32,302 nucleotides of DNA. Source: Bdellovibrionales bacterium (lineage in GTDB: Bacteria; Bdellovibrionota; Bdellovibrionia; Bdellovibrionales; UBA1609). Both the position numbers and the translations under genes were made by a program. Where the stretch lies: contig JADZEO010000014.1 of assembly GCA_020850475.1 (NCBI GenBank), positions 1-32,302 on the forward strand, written 5' to 3'. Numbering within the stretch: position 1 is the first letter of the stretch; each line of letters opens with the position of its first letter. Shown here piece by piece: positions 24,277 through 32,302 of this stretch. The notes under the pieces are model-generated. The model searched no databases and was not told the origin of the DNA. It saw nothing but the letters and a program-made list of their open reading frames with translations.

Positions 24277-26757
24277 TTACAACGACTCCCAGGTCTCGCG
24301 CTGAGAAGGGCGAGTGATTTCAACCTTGATCGGTTGGGTGAGCCAGTCCATCTCGGGTCCGGTTTTGTTGTAAAGACTGGCGTAAATGGCGTAGTTTCGT
24401 AGCACTTTCTTTACATAGTTACGAGTTTCAATGAACGGAATGTGCTCGACAAACTCGTCCATTTCGAGCTTACCGAAACTCGCCAGCCAACTCTCCACTC
24501 GATGAGGGCCGGCATTGTAGGCCGCCGCCGCGAGAGGGACCATATTGTCAAATTTTCCCAGTAAGCGCTGGAGGTAGCGAATACCAATGCGAATATTAAC
24601 CTCGGGTTCGGTCAGCCTACGATCATTAAAGCTGGCATCGCCCATCAGACGTGCCATTTGCCGAGCCGTATTGGGCATCAATTGCATCAAGCCTTTGGCC
24701 CCGACGGGTGAGATCACGTCGTGGCGGAAGGAACTTTCCGCCCGCATAATTCCCCAGGCGAATTCCTTTTCGACCCCGAAGTCGCTGGTGTACTTTTCGA
24801 CGGACGGACGATAGGCCCGTGGGTAGGCATACTCCCAAAGATACCTGACGCCTTCGATCCCGTACTTTCCTCGTTGACCGGAAAAATGAATAATCCCGAT
24901 GTAACTAGAGCGATAGTAGGAATCGATCTGCTCGTAGGCGGCCATTAACATTTTGAGATAATCTTGATTGCGCGTCCGTCGTTCGATTTCGTAAAGTTCC
25001 CACCTCGCCCAATCCAGCAGCCCAATTTCAACCAGCAGGCTGGCGCGCTCAAACCGCAAACGCAACTCGGGATCTTTGAAGTCCGTAGCTGCAACCGTCT
25101 TTTCCTCACTTCCTTCGGTCTTCGGAATTTCCTCTGGACTGTCTGCGCTCGGCTCTTCGCCAGCGGCTTCATCGGCGGTGATAGAGATATTGTCTTCGCT
25201 TTCCTCTTCCTCGGGGATAGCATTGGTCGCGGCACTGGCAACTTCACCATTTACCGCTGGAGCTGCCTCGGGTGCATTGCCTGCCTCATCGATGATGATT
25301 TTTTCCAGCCCACCTTTAATGGGTTCCTCACTGCCCGTCGAGGCCAACCGACGATTTTGCTCGAGGTCCGGAATCATGCCTAAGCGGTTTTTTGCGGCGA
25401 TCGTATAGTAATCCACCAAGTGGTCTTTACTCAAAGCCGCAAAAATGGCGCGCGCCTCATCGAACTTTTCCATGCGAAAGAGCGCCATGGCTTTCCAATA
25501 ATTGATTTTCTCATTCGAGAAATTACGCCAGCCACGGCGAGCACGGCGGTCCTTTTTGATGTTCAAAATTTCGTCAAAACCGCCAATCGCCCCCTGATAG
25601 TCACCTTTAAGGTAGCGAATCCAAGAGAGGTGCCACTTGGAATCTCGACTCAACCCCGAGTTGGGATATTTGGTGATCAGTTGTTCGAATTTACGAGAGG
25701 CCCCGTCGTAATCCTGAAACTGATAGCTGAGGAAGGCGGCCTGAAAGAGGGCCTCGCGGCCTGACCGTGACTTGGGACTGGAATCGTGAGCTCGTTGATA
25801 GGCCCCCACGGCGGTTTGATATTCCCCGGCGCGAGCCGCGGCCTTGCCTAGTACCTCCAAATAACCAAATGAACTTTTGTGCTTTTCATAGTGAGGCAGC
25901 AACACCTTGAGTGCTTCGCTCGCAAAACCGTCGCTAATCAAAAAGTTGGCGAGCATCAAATCCACCACGAATGTCGCGGGCTCGCCTTTAGCATGCGAGC
26001 GCAGCGTATCGAGTTCTTTGCGAGCCCGTTCGGATTCGCCAGCCCATTGCAGACGGCGAATGCGCTCCTTTTGCTCATTAATCGTTACGAGACAATCCAT
26101 TTTTTTGCCCTTGTAGGGGGCCGAAGGTAAATCAATACCCCAATCATCGATGAGGGGATGAGACGGATACTTGGCGTAGAGCTTGCGCGCCCAATGGCAG
26201 GCCCGCCATTTGCGAGCGCGTTGCGATTCGACGTCGATCAGCCGCCATAAAACTTCAGGATAATTTTCATCTCGCCGCCAATGTCGTTCTAAAAAATGCA
26301 ACTCATTGTAGGCCGCCGCCCACCACTTGCGGTCCATCGCCATTTCGCTGGCCTGAAACTTAATCATAAAACCAAGATGTTGTGGCGGTCGCAACTTGAG
26401 GGCCCGCTGGTATTCCGCATCGGCTTCTTTGTATTGCTTTTTGGCCTGTAAGACTCGTCCTAAATAGTAGCGAACGTAATATTCCAGCGGACCAGGAAAG
26501 GTGAGCGCTTTAAGGAACTTGGTCTGCGCCCCATCGTACTTTTCGAGTTCAAAGGCCGCGACACCTTCGGCGAATGACTTTTGCCCGGTCTGAATGGGAC
26601 TCAAGGGAACTTTGACCGCCTCGAGAATGGACAGAGCGCCATTATAATCCTGAGCCGCAAACTTCTCGCGAACACCCTTGAAGACGCTGGTCTGCCCCGA
26701 AGCAGGCACCAACAAAAACCAAGAACTGAGGGTCAAACCCAGAACCCACCGACGCAA
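24277..26757 (-). CDS. slt: Soluble lytic murein transglycosylase (Slt-type) with TPR superhelix
   Basis: This enzyme cleaves the beta-1,4 MurNAc-GlcNAc bond of peptidoglycan in the periplasm, forming 1,6-anhydro ends. The N-terminal ~480 residues are TPR-like helical repeats (for example EYQRALKLRPPQ and KFEQLITKYPNSGLSRDSKW). An acidic, Glu/Ser/Ala-rich stretch of ~80 residues follows. The C-terminal ~170 residues are the catalytic SLT domain: FAWGIMRAESSFRHDVIS with the catalytic Glu, GAKGLMQLMPNTARQ, PLAAAAYNAGPHRV and ETRNYVKKVLRNYA. I prefer the TTG start at 26757. GGAGGG lies four bases upstream, and it gives a clean signal peptide MRRWVLGLTLSSWFLLVPASG. An ATG at 26778 has no usable ribosome binding site. 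About 826 residues is well above E. coli Slt70. Confidence 0.92.
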   Translation of the reverse strand: MRRWVLGLTLSSWFLLVPASGQTSVFKGVREKFAAQDYNGALSILEAVKVPLSPIQTGQKSFAEGVAAFELEKYDGAQTKFLKALTFPGPLEYYVRYYLGRVLQAKKQYKEADAEYQRALKLRPPQHLGFMIKFQASEMAMDRKWWAAAYNELHFLERHWRRDENYPEVLWRLIDVESQRARKWRACHWARKLYAKYPSHPLIDDWGIDLPSAPYKGKKMDCLVTINEQKERIRRLQWAGESERARKELDTLRSHAKGEPATFVVDLMLANFLISDGFASEALKVLLPHYEKHKSSFGYLEVLGKAAARAGEYQTAVGAYQRAHDSSPKSRSGREALFQAAFLSYQFQDYDGASRKFEQLITKYPNSGLSRDSKWHLSWIRYLKGDYQGAIGGFDEILNIKKDRRARRGWRNFSNEKINYWKAMALFRMEKFDEARAIFAALSKDHLVDYYTIAAKNRLGMIPDLEQNRRLASTGSEEPIKGGLEKIIIDEAGNAPEAAPAVNGEVASAATNAIPEEEESEDNISITADEAAGEEPSADSPEEIPKTEGSEEKTVAATDFKDPELRLRFERASLLVEIGLLDWARWELYEIERRTRNQDYLKMLMAAYEQIDSYYRSSYIGIIHFSGQRGKYGIEGVRYLWEYAYPRAYRPSVEKYTSDFGVEKEFAWGIMRAESSFRHDVISPVGAKGLMQLMPNTARQMARLMGDASFNDRRLTEPEVNIRIGIRYLQRLLGKFDNMVPLAAAAYNAGPHRVESWLASFGKLEMDEFVEHIPFIETRNYVKKVLRNYAIYASLYNKTGPEMDWLTQPIKVEITRPSQRETWESL

Positions 26758-26812
26758 ATTTCCCTCCGTGGAAAGCATCCCTATTCAACATTCTAAGCCA
26801 ACCAAAGTCGTT

Positions 26813-26841
26813 AGAAAACCCTGAGACCGGCCTAGTTTTCT
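26813..26841. promoter_or_regulatory. Inverted repeat in the slt/radA divergent gap
   Basis: AGAAAAC (26813-26819) and GTTTTCT (26835-26841) form a perfect 7-bp inverted repeat separated by 15 bp, close to the slt start. It may be an operator or a chance symmetry. No strong promoter boxes were seen for either flanking gene. Confidence 0.25.
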
Positions 26842-26970
26842 GCAGAGCATAAGGCGAGGCCAAACCGAACTTCGACCCTATTCCCATTAGACAGCAAGCC
26901 GTGGGGTTTCGGCCAATTCTCCGCGTTTTGCTTTTGAAACCCGTACTGGCCAATGGTAGGGGATGAATCT

Positions 26971-28413
26971 ATGGCAAAAACGAAAACTCTCTATGTCTGT
27001 CAGGAATGCGGGTCACAACGGCCACGCTGGGAAGGGCGCTGCCATGATTGCGGAGCCTGGAATTCGCTGGTCGAAGAAAAAATCGCCAAGGCGTCCAAGG
27101 CACCAGGGCGCGGCTGGACCATTGGCGGGGAACCCGAGGGCGGCCAAGCGCTGCAGTCGTTCAAACTCGATCAGCAACTGAGCGAACCGAGTGTTGACCG
27201 CATGGGCACGAGCTTTGGTGAGCTCGATCGCGTATTAGGGGGCGGCCTGGTTCCAGGCAGCTACACTTTGCTTGGCGGTGATCCGGGAATTGGTAAAAGT
27301 ACTTTGCTTTTGCAAATGGCGGGCGGACTGGCCCAGCAAGGTCATTCCATTTTATATGTGTCGGGTGAAGAAAGTGTCGCGCAAACCGCGCTGCGAGCGC
27401 GACGGCTGGGGATTCACTCGCAGCAAGTGGAGATTGCCAGCGAAAGCCGGATGGAAAATATCTTGGCCCTGGCCAATGCTAAACGTCCTGCCGTTTTGGT
27501 GGTCGACTCGATACAGACCGTTTATCTCTCCGACATTCAGTCCGCACCTGGTTCCGTCTCGCAAGTGCGCGAGTGTGCCGCTCACCTTATGGGTTTGGCC
27601 AAAGGTAGCAACTTGGCCGTGCTGATCATCGGTCACGTTACCAAAGAGGGAAATATTGCTGGCCCCAAAGTGCTCGAGCATATGGTCGACACGGTCTTAT
27701 CTTTTGAAGGCGATGCCAATCATCAGTTTCGCTTACTCCGAGCGCTTAAGAACCGCTTTGGTGCGACCAATGAGCTCGGCGTGTTTCAAATGGCAAATCA
27801 AGGCATGGAAGAAGTCGCCAACCCCTCGGAGTTATTTCTTGAGGAACGTGGCAGCGACCTCATTGGCTCGAGTGTCTTTTGCGCCATGGAGGGAAGTCGC
27901 CCGCTGTTGTGCGAAGTCCAAGCGCTCACTTCCTACAGTCCCATGGCCATGCCCCGTCGCACAGCGATTGGCTTTGACGTGGCCCGCGTGCATTTGCTGG
28001 TGGCGGTACTCGACAAACACCTTGATCTTAAACTTCATCAGAACGATGTCTTCGTGAACGTGGTCGGCGGCCTCCGGCTGACTGAACCCGCCGCGGACCT
28101 TGCGGTTGCAGCCTCACTTCTGAGTACGGCAGGTCAACAGGAGCTTGACCCGCGGACTTGCTTCTTTGGCGAGATCGGCCTCACCGGCGAAGTGCGGGCG
28201 GCGAACTTTTCAGAGGAACGGGTGCGCGAGGCTCTCAAATTGGGCTTCACCCGCTGTGTGCTTCCCGAATCAAACCGCAAGCACGTCAAACATTTTGTCG
28301 ACAAAAACCAAGCGCAATTTCTGTTCATCCGCAGTGTTAAAGAGCTGGAGAGGGCGCTCGGAGCAAAACGACCAAGAGTTAAAAGCCCCAAGGCCCCAGA
28401 AGCTTCCGTTTAG
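26971..28413 (+). CDS. radA: DNA repair protein RadA (Sms)
   Basis: RadA is a RecA-like DnaB-type branch-migration ATPase in recombination repair. The 480-residue product has the N-terminal zinc finger (Cys10, Cys13, Cys24, Cys27 in YVCQECG and CHDCGAWN), Walker A GGDPGIGKST near 102-111, and Walker B LVVDSIQT near 180. The RadA-specific LKNRFGATNELGVF motif lies near 255, and a Lon-protease-like C-terminal domain follows (about 300-460). Length matches the family. The ATG at 26971 has AGGGG eight bases ahead; an in-frame ATG 18 bp upstream is less likely. It is a single gene, divergent from slt. Confidence 0.96.
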   Translation: MAKTKTLYVCQECGSQRPRWEGRCHDCGAWNSLVEEKIAKASKAPGRGWTIGGEPEGGQALQSFKLDQQLSEPSVDRMGTSFGELDRVLGGGLVPGSYTLLGGDPGIGKSTLLLQMAGGLAQQGHSILYVSGEESVAQTALRARRLGIHSQQVEIASESRMENILALANAKRPAVLVVDSIQTVYLSDIQSAPGSVSQVRECAAHLMGLAKGSNLAVLIIGHVTKEGNIAGPKVLEHMVDTVLSFEGDANHQFRLLRALKNRFGATNELGVFQMANQGMEEVANPSELFLEERGSDLIGSSVFCAMEGSRPLLCEVQALTSYSPMAMPRRTAIGFDVARVHLLVAVLDKHLDLKLHQNDVFVNVVGGLRLTEPAADLAVAASLLSTAGQQELDPRTCFFGEIGLTGEVRAANFSEERVREALKLGFTRCVLPESNRKHVKHFVDKNQAQFLFIRSVKELERALGAKRPRVKSPKAPEASV

Positions 28414-28456
28414 ACTGAAGCGCGTTCTATCCGCGGCGAGAATCTGGCCACCAAAG

Positions 28457-29419
28457 CTACTGACGAACTAAAATCACGGTGCCCGTACGCCGAAAGTCAC
28501 CGACGCCCTGCTTGTGGTAGTAAACACCGACCAGACTAGTGAGACGCGGAGGTGCGTAGAGCTGAAAATACCCGTCACCGCCGTTGGCCTCGACAATAAT
28601 TCCCCGACTGCCACCGGCAAATGAAGTAAAATTCTTACTCAAATCCCCGGAGCTGCGCGAGTTAGAAAAGCGCTTGCCGTCTTTCGAGAGCTCAACATGA
28701 GCCTGGCCTTTGATCGCCTCGCCTCGCACTTCACCGTCGAAGCTCAGCTTCACATCCCAGCGTTTTTCATTCGGGTCGTCGAAATTGACAAAGCCCAAAA
28801 ATGAACCCTGCAAAGCCTGCACTTGCGAGGGATTCAGACTTCGCGCGGCCTTCAGTTGATCAAACAGATTTTTGACCGTGACCTTTTTGAGGAAGTCGTC
28901 GACATCTCCTTCTGAATCTAGATCTTCCAGTTGGGCCTCTTGTCTTTCCCAATTCAAAATTTTGCCCGATTTTTCGAGTGTCGGCTCAGCACCCCTTGAT
29001 CCGCCGAAATCTCCCTTGCCTTGACGAGTAAGGAGCGGTTGTGGGGTCTCCTCCAACTCCGGGGCCCGCCCTTCAGCGCTGGACTTTACTTGCTGCTCAA
29101 TTTCGGGAGACAACCGAATTCCCAAATCGGTTAATACCAGCAGCATCAATTTGCCGAGCAATTCATCGGCCTTTTGGTAACGAGCTCGTAAGTCTTTCAG
29201 GTTCAAATAATCCTGGTAATCACTGCGACTCAGTTCAACCACTTTCCCGCGGAGATCATCCAAGGTCGCCGAGTTATCCACCGGCTTTTCGTGGTCGAGT
29301 TGCAAGGGCGGCGAAGGACTCCGTGCCGATTCCTCACCTCGACGCTTTCCCCATTGGTAGGAGGTGGCACTCGCCACCGCGAGCAGTGCGACTCCTGCGA
29401 TCATTGTGCGCGCGTTCAT
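28457..29419 (-). CDS. Membrane-anchored protein of unknown function downstream of glpK
   Basis: I do not recognise this family. The 320-residue product starts with a hydrophobic helix (about residues 5-22, with no Cys for lipidation) that would anchor it with the rest outside the cytoplasm. Residues about 55-110 are a charged helical segment. A Pro/Glu/Gly-rich linker extends to about 150. The final ~150 residues look like a beta-sandwich, with phrases KRWDVKLSFDGEVRGEA and QLYAPPRLTSLVGVYYHK. GAGGG four bases before the ATG is a good ribosome binding site. It starts 7 bp after the glpK stop, so it is cotranscribed with glpK, although no functional link is evident. Confidence 0.75.
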   Translation of the reverse strand: MNARTMIAGVALLAVASATSYQWGKRRGEESARSPSPPLQLDHEKPVDNSATLDDLRGKVVELSRSDYQDYLNLKDLRARYQKADELLGKLMLLVLTDLGIRLSPEIEQQVKSSAEGRAPELEETPQPLLTRQGKGDFGGSRGAEPTLEKSGKILNWERQEAQLEDLDSEGDVDDFLKKVTVKNLFDQLKAARSLNPSQVQALQGSFLGFVNFDDPNEKRWDVKLSFDGEVRGEAIKGQAHVELSKDGKRFSNSRSSGDLSKNFTSFAGGSRGIIVEANGGDGYFQLYAPPRLTSLVGVYYHKQGVGDFRRTGTVILVRQ

Positions 29420-29426
29420 CTTGCCC

Positions 29427-30971
29427 TCACTTGCGAATGGCCTTCTTTTTAGTGGTCATAACAGCGCTCAATCCTCCATGGTACATGGCCTTAGCCACCG
29501 CACTTTGCCATTGAGTGATACGCTGATCCCGGGCCGAAGACTTCAACTCGGATTTAAATTCTCGATCCGCTTTCCATACTTGTGCAACTTCCTTGGTGCT
29601 GGGCCAAAAACCCACGCCGAGTCCGGCCAAAAAGGCCGCGCCCGCCGCCGTGGTCTCGATAAACTTGGGACGAATGAGAGTTGAGCCCAAGAAGTCAGCT
29701 TGCATTTGCATCAACAAATTGTTGGCACTGGCGCCGCCATCCACCCGCAACCCACGGAGCGAACGCCCCAGGTCCTTCTCCATGGCCCGCAAAATCTCGA
29801 CATTCTGAAGCGCCATCGCCTCAAGAGTCGCTCGCGCCAAATGGGCTCGGGTTGTTCCTCGAGTCAAACCGGTGATGAGGCCTCTGGCGTGGGGATCCCA
29901 ATAAGGCGCGCCCAAGCCTGCCAGCGCCGGAACAAACTCGACGCCCTCGGAGGAGCTCACCTGAGCAGCCAACGCCTCAACTTCGCTCGACTTGGCGAAA
30001 AACCCTAAGCCGTCCCGCAAAAATTGTACGGCGGCCCCACAAATAAAGGCGCCCCCTTCGAGCGCGTAGGTGAGATGCCGCTCGCCCTTCAGCTGCCACG
30101 CGACCGTGGTCAGGATTCCCGACTTTGATTTCACTGCCCGTCGCCCGGTGTTCATGAGTAAAAAACTGCCGGTTCCAAAGGTGCACTTCGCTTCACCATC
30201 GCGAAAACACGCCTGTCCAAACAGCGCCGCTTGTTGATCTCCAGCGATTCCGGCAATGGGGATTCCGTCCGGGAGGCCTGGCACACCGAGAGTCACCCCA
30301 AATTCCCCTGAGGATGGGGCAATCTCGGGCAACAGTTGTTTGGGCACGGAAAATATTTTGAGCAGTTCCTCATCCCATTGCCCGTTATGAATGTTCATCA
30401 ATTGCGTGCGGGAGGCGTTCGACACATCGGTCTTGTGGGACTTGCCCCCGGTCAGTCTCCACAGCAAAAAAGTATCAATGGTTCCGCCTGCCAACTCGCC
30501 TTTGTCGGCCTGTTTTCGTGCGCCTTTGACCTCATTTAAGATCCAGCGAAACTTCGAACCAGAAAAATAAGGATCGACAACCAGACCCGTCGTCTGCTGA
30601 ATGGTTGCGGCGGCCGCCTTGCGCTTGAGCGGCTCACAAAAGTCGGTCGTCCGGCGGCACTGCCAAACAATCGCATGGTAAATCGGTTGGTGAGTTTTAC
30701 GGTCCCACACCACCGTAGTTTCACGTTGGTTGGTGATGCCAATTGCGGCGATTTGATCGCCACGCAACGAGGCCTGTTCCAAAGCCTGGCGAATGGTCGA
30801 CAAGACCGACTTCCAGATGTGTTCAGGATTGTGTTCGACCCATCCCGGCTGGGGGTAAATCTGTTCGTATTCTTCATTAACCTTGGCCGCACAACTCCCG
30901 TCCTGATCTATAATACTTACAGTTGTCCCGGTTGTGCCTTGATCGATCGCCAAGATATACTTAGTAGACAT
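29427..30971 (-). CDS. glpK: Glycerol kinase
   Basis: GlpK phosphorylates glycerol to sn-glycerol 3-phosphate with ATP. The 514-residue protein matches FGGY kinases throughout: the phosphate-1 motif AIDQGTTGTTVSIID near residue 8, the glycerol-site segments GITNQRETTVVWD (near 78) and IVWQCRRTTDFC (near 102), DPYFSGSKFRWIL near 137, and AGIAGDQQAALFGQ near 244. ALEGGAFICGAAVQFLRD follows, then the ATP-site LRVDGGASANNLLMQMQAD near 405. It is 12 residues longer than the E. coli enzyme, mostly at the basic C-terminus. GAGGAAAGT precedes the ATG. It is divergent, by only 18 bp, from a glycerolipid-type acyltransferase. No glpF or glpD is present here. Confidence 0.96.
   Translation of the reverse strand: MSTKYILAIDQGTTGTTVSIIDQDGSCAAKVNEEYEQIYPQPGWVEHNPEHIWKSVLSTIRQALEQASLRGDQIAAIGITNQRETTVVWDRKTHQPIYHAIVWQCRRTTDFCEPLKRKAAAATIQQTTGLVVDPYFSGSKFRWILNEVKGARKQADKGELAGGTIDTFLLWRLTGGKSHKTDVSNASRTQLMNIHNGQWDEELLKIFSVPKQLLPEIAPSSGEFGVTLGVPGLPDGIPIAGIAGDQQAALFGQACFRDGEAKCTFGTGSFLLMNTGRRAVKSKSGILTTVAWQLKGERHLTYALEGGAFICGAAVQFLRDGLGFFAKSSEVEALAAQVSSSEGVEFVPALAGLGAPYWDPHARGLITGLTRGTTRAHLARATLEAMALQNVEILRAMEKDLGRSLRGLRVDGGASANNLLMQMQADFLGSTLIRPKFIETTAAGAAFLAGLGVGFWPSTKEVAQVWKADREFKSELKSSARDQRITQWQSAVAKAMYHGGLSAVMTTKKKAIRK
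30909..30914 (+). promoter_or_regulatory. Candidate -10 box for the acyltransferase inside glpK
   Basis: A perfect TATAAT on the plus strand lies inside the 5' part of the divergent glpK gene, 75 bp before the acyltransferase start. The 18-bp gap between the two genes cannot hold two promoters, so at least one must lie within a neighbour's coding sequence. The best -35 candidate, TTGGCC at 30883, is 20 bp away, which is a poor spacing, so this is tentative. Confidence 0.3.
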
Positions 30972-30989
30972 ACTTTCCTCGCACAGGTG

Positions 30990-31772
30990 ATGGTTTTCGT
31001 GAAGAATCCCGATGACTCAAAATCTAACGGATCGATTTTCGACCTAAAGGGCCTCGATCGCGAAGCTCTGCTGTATCGAGTCATGCCACGATTTGTGATG
31101 GAAATCATGCTAAAGTATCTGCGCCTCCACATCGAGGGGACCGAAAACCTGCCGCGGGAGGGCCGGGCGCTGATCTGTCCGAATCACTCGGGCTATTCGG
31201 GATTTGACGCTCTGATGATTGCCCACGAAATTCGCAAAGCCACGGGACGAGTGCCTCGAGTATTGACGCATCATTTGTGGTTTATCACCAAGACCACGGC
31301 TATTCCGGCCAACAAACTCGGATTTATCGAGGCGACCACCGCCAACGGACTTAAGTTTCTCAAAAAAAATCAAATGGTCATGATTTTCCCTGAAGGCGAG
31401 TACGGGAATTTTAAGCCCACCTCGAAGGCTTATCGGCTTCAAGAATTTAAGCGAGGATTTGTTCGCATGGCCCTGGAAACCAAATCACCGATTGTGCCGA
31501 CGATCGTCATCGGGGCCGAAGAAACTCATATTAATTTGTCTCGTCTTAAATTTTCCAAATACCTGCGCGGCTTGGTACTCCCTCTCCCCTTGAACGTCAT
31601 TCCTCTCCCCGCCAAATGGAAAATCAAATTTCTCGATCCCATCTATCTCCCCTACAAACCCGAGGCGGCAAGCGACACCGAGTTGGTTCACGACATTTGT
31701 TTCGACATCCAAGAGCGCATGCAAAAGGCGATCAATCAAGAGCTCGCCAAACGAGATTCCATCTTTCTTTAG
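30990..31772 (+). CDS. Lysophospholipid/glycerol acyltransferase family protein (PlsC-like)
   Basis: This is a predicted membrane-associated acyltransferase of the LPLAT superfamily, 260 residues. Block I reads NHSGYSGFD: His66 and Asp73 are separated by six residues (HX6D), as in the MGAT-like branch, rather than the HX4D of classical PlsC. Block III is MIFPEGEYGNFKP (FPEG 133-136) and block IV is IVPTIVIGAEE (168-178). The substrate is probably an acylated glycerol or lysophospholipid. The divergent glpK makes a glycerolipid role plausible but does not prove it. The ATG at 30990 is chosen; a GTG at 30999 and upstream codons remain possible because no clear ribosome binding site is seen. Longer upstream reading in this frame is antisense to glpK and not family-like. 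Confidence 0.85.
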   Translation: MVFVKNPDDSKSNGSIFDLKGLDREALLYRVMPRFVMEIMLKYLRLHIEGTENLPREGRALICPNHSGYSGFDALMIAHEIRKATGRVPRVLTHHLWFITKTTAIPANKLGFIEATTANGLKFLKKNQMVMIFPEGEYGNFKPTSKAYRLQEFKRGFVRMALETKSPIVPTIVIGAEETHINLSRLKFSKYLRGLVLPLPLNVIPLPAKWKIKFLDPIYLPYKPEAASDTELVHDICFDIQERMQKAINQELAKRDSIFL

Positions 31773-31808
31773 GAAAATTGCACCGCCAAGAGCGCGCGGC
31801 ATGAGTGA

Positions 31809-31912
31809 GGTTCTCGGGCGCGGTTCTCGGGCGTGGTTCTCGGGCGTGCTTCATCAGCGAAGTGCTTCGGCGCGGTTCTCGGGCGTGCTTCATCAGCGAA
31901 GTGCTTCGGCGC
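31809..31912. repeat. 13-bp and 39-bp tandem repeats
   Basis: Two 13-bp units of GGTTCTCGGGCG plus C or T (31809-31821, 31822-31834) are followed by two perfect 39-bp units (31835-31873 and 31874-31912). Each 39-bp unit begins with the same 13-mer, so the period is 13 or three times 13. Within the 39-mer, CTTC-ATCAGC-GAAG and GAAG-TG-CTTC can form small hairpins. The array lies between the acyltransferase gene and the partial transposase gene. Confidence 0.92.
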
Positions 31913-31970
31913 CCGTCTTGAGCGAGGTTCGGGCCAGCCCCATCGCCTGGAGCCCAAACCCATTTCGCTC

Positions 31971-32015
31971 AGCTCAGCTCAGCTCAGCTCGGTTCAGCTC
32001 GGTTCAGTTCAGTTC
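31971..32015. repeat. Pentanucleotide repeat (AGCTC/GGTTC type)
   Basis: Nine consecutive 5-bp units of the form RGYTC occupy this stretch: four AGCTC, then GGTTC, AGCTC, GGTTC and two AGTTC. The pattern suggests slippage followed by point mutation. It lies 24 bp beyond the end of the partial transposase gene. Confidence 0.85.
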
Positions 32016-32038
32016 CAGACTGCTGCTGGCAGGTCCGG

Positions 32039-32302
32039 CTATCCAGTTTCGCAATTGGGGAAGAAATCAAACCCCTCGACCCGATTGAGCGCCTGCCAGC
32101 GATTTTTGTCAAAGTAGCGGCGAATGATCACGAACGTCCTGCGTCCCGACGCCATGATTTTAGTGAAGGGGCGAGCGTCCCAAAATCTTTCTGTGGTTGC
32201 CAGCGGATTTCCTCTTTGGCATCCCAAGATCCGTCTGGGAATCAGGCCGGAGATCGTCCTAAGAAAGCGCGCAAGTTGCCGCCGATGCCGACACTTCACC
32301 AA
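32039..32302 (-). CDS. REP-associated tyrosine (Y1/IS200-like) transposase, C-terminal part
   Basis: The frame is open at the right edge, so the N-terminus, including the HUH motif and probably the catalytic Tyr, lies outside. The 87 visible residues match the C-terminal half of RAYT proteins. A basic helix (RRQLARFLRTISGLIPRRIL) is followed by RFWDARPFTKIMASGRR, where the FW-x-RPF and GRR pattern is typical, and then by the amphipathic segment RRYFDKNRWQALNRVEGF resembling Y-x-x-x-N-x-x-x-A. RAYTs act on short palindromic REP sequences. The repeats at 31809-32015 lie at its 3' side. Similarity was judged by eye. Confidence 0.65.
   Translation of the reverse strand: MVKCRHRRQLARFLRTISGLIPRRILGCQRGNPLATTERFWDARPFTKIMASGRRTFVIIRRYFDKNRWQALNRVEGFDFFPNCETG

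Noticed and set aside
31809-31912. CRISPR array
   Set aside because: The repeats are contiguous tandem copies with no distinct spacers and no cas genes nearby.
31801-32088. Open frame across the 39-bp repeats encoding 13-residue repeats
   Set aside because: It has no ribosome binding site, opens in several frames at once because the repeat period is a multiple of three, and resembles no protein.

Overview
The window looks like a chromosomal segment from a Gram-negative bacterium with moderate G+C. Visible markers are lipoproteins with lipoboxes, an outer-membrane porin-like protein ending in Phe, a periplasmic Slt-type lytic transglycosylase and a FeoAB system. The mixture of proteobacterial-type housekeeping genes and many secreted proteins with no recognisable family would fit a Bdellovibrio-like (Bdellovibrionota) lineage. 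That placement is an inference and no marker was compared computationally.

Layout. 1-120: a 15-bp GC-rich minisatellite. 140-547 (-): a STAS-domain protein, divergent from the housekeeping cluster prs, rplY/ctc, pth, ychF (685-4083, +). 4073-6190 (-): a membrane acyltransferase fused to an SGNH domain. 6292-8957 (-): a two-gene operon of an ECF sigma factor and a von Willebrand A protein whose N-terminus looks like an anti-sigma factor, closed by a clear intrinsic terminator. 9107-10219 (+): a class III CoA-transferase resembling glutarate CoA-transferase. 10425-12689 (+): two unrecognised exported proteins, one with a 23-glycine tract. 12763-13932 (-): glutaryl-CoA dehydrogenase, which may act with the CoA-transferase in glutarate/lysine catabolism. 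14023-16214 (-): feoA-feoB. 16551-19499 (+): porin-like protein, an FMN-binding protein interrupted by an in-frame TGA, and two small four-helix membrane proteins. 19397-24174 (-): oppA, oppB, oppC and apbE as one tightly overlapping operon. 24277-26757 (-): slt. 26971-28413 (+): radA. 28457-30971 (-): glpK plus an unknown anchored protein. 30990-31772 (+): a glycerolipid-type acyltransferase. 31809-32015: tandem repeats. 32039-32302 (-): the C-terminal part of a REP-associated (Y1-type) transposase that runs off the window.

The most interesting part is 14-20.5 kb. FeoAB lies back to back with a porin-like gene. That gene is followed by an FMN-binding protein carrying the TGAT flavinylation motif and by a membrane protein with two His pairs (H6/H19 and H65/H78), each 13 residues apart, as in di-heme b cytochromes. 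The flavin transferase ApbE converges on this group from the other side. Together these could form an extracytoplasmic flavin/heme electron-transfer module, perhaps a metal reductase feeding FeoB. In this genome copy the FMN-binding gene carries a premature TGA, so the module may be decaying or the stop may be recoded.

No tRNA, rRNA or CRISPR array was seen. The only gene-free stretch above 300 bases is 16215-16550, which holds divergent regulatory DNA.
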